A stretch of DNA of 64,000 nucleotides from Clostridia bacterium. Lineage in GTDB: Bacteria; Bacillota; Clostridia; Oscillospirales; CAG-272. Positions 62,601-64,000 of the stretch are shown piece after piece. The notes below the pieces were generated by a model, which was given only the letters and a program-made list of their open reading frames with translations, was not told the origin of the DNA and made no database searches. The stretch spans positions 1 to 64,000 of the forward strand of contig JAFTJE010000025.1 of the NCBI GenBank assembly GCA_017456545.1, written 5' to 3'. Numbering within the stretch: position 1 is the stretch's first letter; every line of letters starts with the position of its first letter. The position numbers were made by a program, and so were the translations under genes.

Positions 62601-63792
62601 GCTGAGCACCGTCATATACCCACTCACCGTCGCCTGTTGAAACAGTGATTTTTCTCGGTGTTACCGTAATGGTAGCCTCAGTCAGAAATATCGAGTAGTT
62701 TGAGGTTACATCCTTTCCCTCACTGTCGGTGATAATGAAGCTGATTATATTTGTGGCACTTCCACTATCCGTTATACCAACACTTTCGGAAACAGTAACG
62801 GTATGACCCTCTACCATCTGAGTGGTGCTGTCTATTTCAAAATCCGTATATTTATGCTCTGCTCCGTCGTATTCAAATTCGGCATTTCCGATATTAATCT
62901 GTACAGGTCGCTTATTTACAGTCAGCGTACCCTCTCTCACCCTTATATTATAATGGGCAGATACATCCTTTCCCTCTGCGTTTACAACACGGAAGGAGGG
63001 GATATTTTTTATTTCTCCAACATTGGTAATGGAATCCTTGAAGGTAGCAATAAGCTTATCGGATTTGTCTGTATTGCCGTAGGCAAGGGTGCCTCCACTA
63101 AGCTCATATCCATCATACATAAATGGCAAGGCATCATATATATCGGACGCATCCCCTACCGTTACGGTTATTTCTCTTGTAGTAAGGTCTATTTTGCTTG
63201 ATACAGGATTAACATCATACGCCCAGGTAATATCGTTACCCTCTGAGTCGGTAATGATTATGGAAGCCTTTACCGGCTGTACAGTTGTGCTGACCCGGGA
63301 TATATCCTCATAGATATAGTCGGTGCAGTATATTTCATCCCCCTTAATAAGGCTTGCAGTTACCGATGGGGTATCACCGTACAAAATGCTCTGCTGCTTT
63401 ACCTTTACATCCAGCTTTTTGGGCAGGATTGTAAATGCATGGATGTCTCCGTACCTTGGATTACCAAAGGAGGAGGTTGAAACTGCTCTTACATAGTATT
63501 CTCCCGGGAATCTGGGCATTTCCTCTAAAACAGTTGTAAAATCCTTATCCGATGAAAACTCGTATACTACATCCTGGAAAAGTGCATTTGCCTCGTAGGT
63601 AAATTCTGCTCCGTATTCGAATGATGCCGGACACTCCTCGCTATCATATACAATGCCCTGTGTACCGAGGTAGCCCGAGGTTAAGGCAATAATTACAGAC
63701 ACGACAGAGATGATCAATGCACGAAAATGCTTGATCGTTTTGAAAATATTAGCAATAACAGATATCCGTTTGTAATATTTATCGTATTGCAT
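56677..63792 (-). CDS. Giant MBG-repeat surface protein with transglutaminase-like domain
   Basis: The 2,371-residue protein has a short basic N-terminus and one hydrophobic segment (~24-45) serving as signal or anchor. After a divergent unit come 18 MBG-type beta repeats of about 85-95 residues, each with a YDG turn, a VxGH strand, DVTxNY and a closing LTVxPRPI. A glycine-rich linker (~1765-1800) and a beta region lead to a transglutaminase-like domain with C2018 (GVCRHFASS), H2060 (NAHAWTEVY) and D2076 (VDCTPS). A second Gly-rich linker and three more MBG repeats end the protein. There is no C-terminal sortase signal. It probably works at the cell surface in adhesion or protein cross-linking. 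AGGA precedes ATG 63792. Confidence 0.85.
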   Translation of the reverse strand: MQYDKYYKRISVIANIFKTIKHFRALIISVVSVIIALTSGYLGTQGIVYDSEECPASFEYGAEFTYEANALFQDVVYEFSSDKDFTTVLEEMPRFPGEYYVRAVSTSSFGNPRYGDIHAFTILPKKLDVKVKQQSILYGDTPSVTASLIKGDEIYCTDYIYEDISRVSTTVQPVKASIIITDSEGNDITWAYDVNPVSSKIDLTTREITVTVGDASDIYDALPFMYDGYELSGGTLAYGNTDKSDKLIATFKDSITNVGEIKNIPSFRVVNAEGKDVSAHYNIRVREGTLTVNKRPVQINIGNAEFEYDGAEHKYTDFEIDSTTQMVEGHTVTVSESVGITDSGSATNIISFIITDSEGKDVTSNYSIFLTEATITVTPRKITVSTGDGEWVYDGAQHENKEYEIVSETGLVEGDSSHIASNTVVKDANGDGVANEILLSIKKSDNTDNTKNYEITYEKGNLKVNKKPISISTEDHIFEYNGEENSWEVYAISADTPLVNGHSSSVNTRASVKNVSQGQIDNTITLTIKDGADTDVTVNYEISTISLGKLSVTPRPITVTPVSCEKIYDGTPLTGNGITVDNIVSGHVGGATVLGSQTNVGVAESTVDSATFTVAKGEEAIDISNYHITYMPGTLTVTKRDVKIITSDASWVYDGAPHFSNDHEVSTDTPIVEGHTTVVTANISVTSVSEGVVENTLTVDILDSDENNVTENYEISYEYGNLTINPRPVSVISQDKSWVYDGASHQWTGHDVSADTPLVDGHYTEALTGAEIVNVLDGPKDNDITVAIKNDLGIDMMENYIISYTPGTLTVTPRPVRIITDSKSWMYDTGSHSWSGHTVSSETPLVSGHVTSAFSRASVSTVGEGEVDNILEISIFSGNINVTSNYDITYECGKLSIYPRPISVTTGTASWTYDGEVHSYTEHTVNCDYGFIASHYSEVSTFTEIVNTWDGPTDNILTVIMKDADGSDVTENYAITYNYGTLSITPRPVTIVTSDSNWTYDGEAHSSPEHYVHGDTPLVEGHTTEATDCTEITNVWDGPTPNILVVKIKNADGENMTDNYSIAYENGTLTIDPRPVTIVTEDKNWTYDGETHSWTGHKVSEQTPLVVGHHTEVVSYTSVTNVWDSGFNYLTVEIKDSANSDMTPNYIISYEYGTLTVDPRPITVITYDSAWIYDGIAHSNAGHHVSENTPLVSGHTTQASGWATITDVLEGPKDNTATITVLDSGENDVTENYSISLDCGALTIIPKPLHISTGEYSWVYDGEEHFCTNHTVDPSTPLVSGHTTSVNEYAVITNVSEGPKDNILDILVIEELTGADKTSNYDISYTEGKLTVTRRPITVLTGSNSWEYDGEPHSERSGEVTSELKLVDGHRFSAEEWTEITNVGTCENILVLKVVDDNFDYSNNYDISYVNGQLEIYKREINVIADYGSKDYDGTPLTAPGVTTERLLPIHSLTATTSGSQTNAGVSPNVVVPGSVEITDAQGNDVSGNYNVTLVDNWLEVFPRPITITSADDTKEYDGTPLTNSTHTASENAMVLDHTYTVSVVGTGTNAGLYENTIVESSFRVVDGQGNDVTYNYAPSYVLGTLEITPIPIKITTGSAHKLYDGTPLTCDEHSITSEKTLLAGHTYTVTVNGTMTRSGHSPNTVDTLSLSITDAQGHNMNMNYDVTFEFGDLFVVPYAVIKVETGSAEKEYDGEPLTNDQATWTVIDGAFCEGHGIASLIATGTITNPGIVYNTYEIIITDGDGNDVSAYYMVEHRLGSLVVIGDDEGEGSGGGGGGEGSGGGGGSGGGSPDIDDSGNIGGSDSSDGEGDPVLAIEIKSSVSGSVYLKFRSCKNYTGTKWEMGTPYHNLLDDKYSYDYLTGIALQSSGVDPATALIKLHGTQYYLPYYYAYGDYNYNIQTNDVINTGDIMDMTVAYYPYSGYGKDLTVNLGDYSDEELAYREFVYANYLSVDAETEAYLLSVIAEQGFDADDEDIISLVEAYIEASGTYNMDYNKAMNDESNMVVAFLDTYKEGVCRHFASSATLMYRALGIPARYVEGYVGETTAGEWAEIYSTNAHAWTEVYIDGIGWIVVDCTPSMNGGGGSGGGSGDGSGDGSGEGDEKIRLELTPTEVSKGYDGTPLYASNEVKVPFGSVIEELLKKGYTYEAVITGSQIEIGESPSTIESFILYDSEGRDVTDQFELIFHEGVVKVTKTQIVITLYSMQKYYDGTPLSYGTGDYYISSIPDGLRVEFELSGSLTEAGELSMEYLEELPIAVYDSEGNDVTDNYYIKFEGDLLRVDRNRITIRSASETKKYDGTPLTNESVILSKGSLVEGHTLVAAATGTITVAGTTENVILEENIAILDAEGNDVTANYEIETIFGELTVLN
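56700..63250 (-). repeat. Tandem MBG coding repeats
   Basis: At DNA level about 21 units of roughly 270 bp recur, recognisable by repeated segments coding YDG turns and DVTxNY strands. They fall into two sub-types: the middle units read WxYDGxxH, while those near both sides of the transglutaminase domain read YDGTPLT. Pairwise identity is imperfect, so the expansion is old or under diversification. The central linker and transglutaminase region (about 57450-58500) interrupts the array. Confidence 0.75.
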
Positions 63793-63809
63793 ACTGTCCT
63801 AACCCTTTC

Positions 63810-64000
63810 TTATAAAATCCTTGGAGATACAAAAAGCTCTCCGTTTTCAAATGTGATAATATAGTTTCCGGTAACATCCTTACCCTGTGCGTTCTTTATT
63901 TCTATATCGGTAACTGTGTTAGCACTCTTTCCTACCTTGGTCTGTGTGCCCTCTACGGTTACCAATATAACATCTCCATGTGCCACAGCACCCGAAAGTG
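63810..64000 (-). CDS. C-terminal end of a second MBG-repeat protein
   Basis: On the minus strand an open frame enters from the right edge and stops with TAA at 63810-63812. Its 62 visible residues form one MBG-type repeat: VEGTQTKVGKSANTVTDIEI, then NAQGKDVTGNYIITFENGEL and a closing FVSPRIL. The gene ends 17 bases before the giant protein starts, so the two are one operon. The rest is outside the window. Confidence 0.85.
   Translation of the reverse strand, partial: LSGAVAHGDVILVTVEGTQTKVGKSANTVTDIEIKNAQGKDVTGNYIITFENGELFVSPRIL

Noticed and set aside
56700..63250. Regular repeats considered as a CRISPR array
   Set aside because: Unit length is about 270 bp, imperfect and in frame, coding for MBG domains; there are no short identical repeats with unique spacers.

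Overview
The window looks like chromosome of an anaerobic, Gram-positive-type member of Clostridia, probably an uncultured gut lineage. Supporting signs are near-consensus sigma-A promoters with 17-bp spacers, strong GGAGG ribosome sites and many T-tailed hairpin terminators. Gene content agrees: lipoproteins, a BspA-type leucine-rich repeat protein, rubrerythrin, a flavodiiron protein, rubredoxin, ferritin, a Re-type citrate synthase, Amidase_6, and several glycosidases. Genus cannot be fixed from the sequence alone.

Layout. Positions 1-1000 hold the end of a small DNA-binding gene, then the 3' half of a tRNA-Pro(CGG) starting in the anticodon loop. This looks like the attachment-site scar of an integrated element lying to the left. 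Two 54-bp direct repeats follow. 1.0-7.5 kb carries a GH29-type fucosidase, an AEC transporter and a divergent pair of large glycosidase-like proteins with a palindrome between their promoters. 7.6-13.5 kb has a 28-repeat LRR lipoprotein, an XRE regulator, and a GNAT plus DUF2156 pair. 13.6-25.2 kb has a GH43 enzyme, two small lipoproteins flanking a D-lactate dehydrogenase, a phosphoesterase/GH78/NAD(P)HX-repair operon, rubrerythrin, a PutP-type symporter and an (alpha/alpha)6 protein.

25.2-38.9 kb mixes core metabolism with transport. It has a PII-like protein paired with a DUF1538 membrane protein (both tandem duplications), Re-citrate synthase plus aconitase, a phosphosugar mutase, GH5, GpmI, an RluA-type synthase, a PiT phosphate permease and Amidase_6. 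39.0-45.6 kb holds three paralogous clan GH-A-like proteins, one a secreted lipoprotein and two without signals. 45.9-50.3 kb has a GT2 glycosyltransferase, LepA and HemW.

50.4-55.5 kb is an oxygen/redox block: a Crp/Fnr regulator divergent from a second D-lactate dehydrogenase with a dicluster ferredoxin, then flavodiiron protein, ferritin and rubredoxin. A palindrome between regulator and dehydrogenase sits at -41.5 of the dehydrogenase promoter. 55.5-64.0 kb has a WYL regulator and a 2,371-residue surface protein of 21 MBG-type repeats with an embedded transglutaminase-like domain. It is preceded by the end of a second MBG-repeat protein.

Together the genes suggest a sugar-fermenting anaerobe that handles plant or host glycans, largely intracellularly. 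It detoxifies oxygen with non-haem iron proteins, makes 2-oxoglutarate precursors through Re-citrate synthase, and displays large repeat adhesins. Start positions were chosen by ribosome-site spacing and often differ from the longest open frame. Domain names rest on motif recognition by eye, without database searches.
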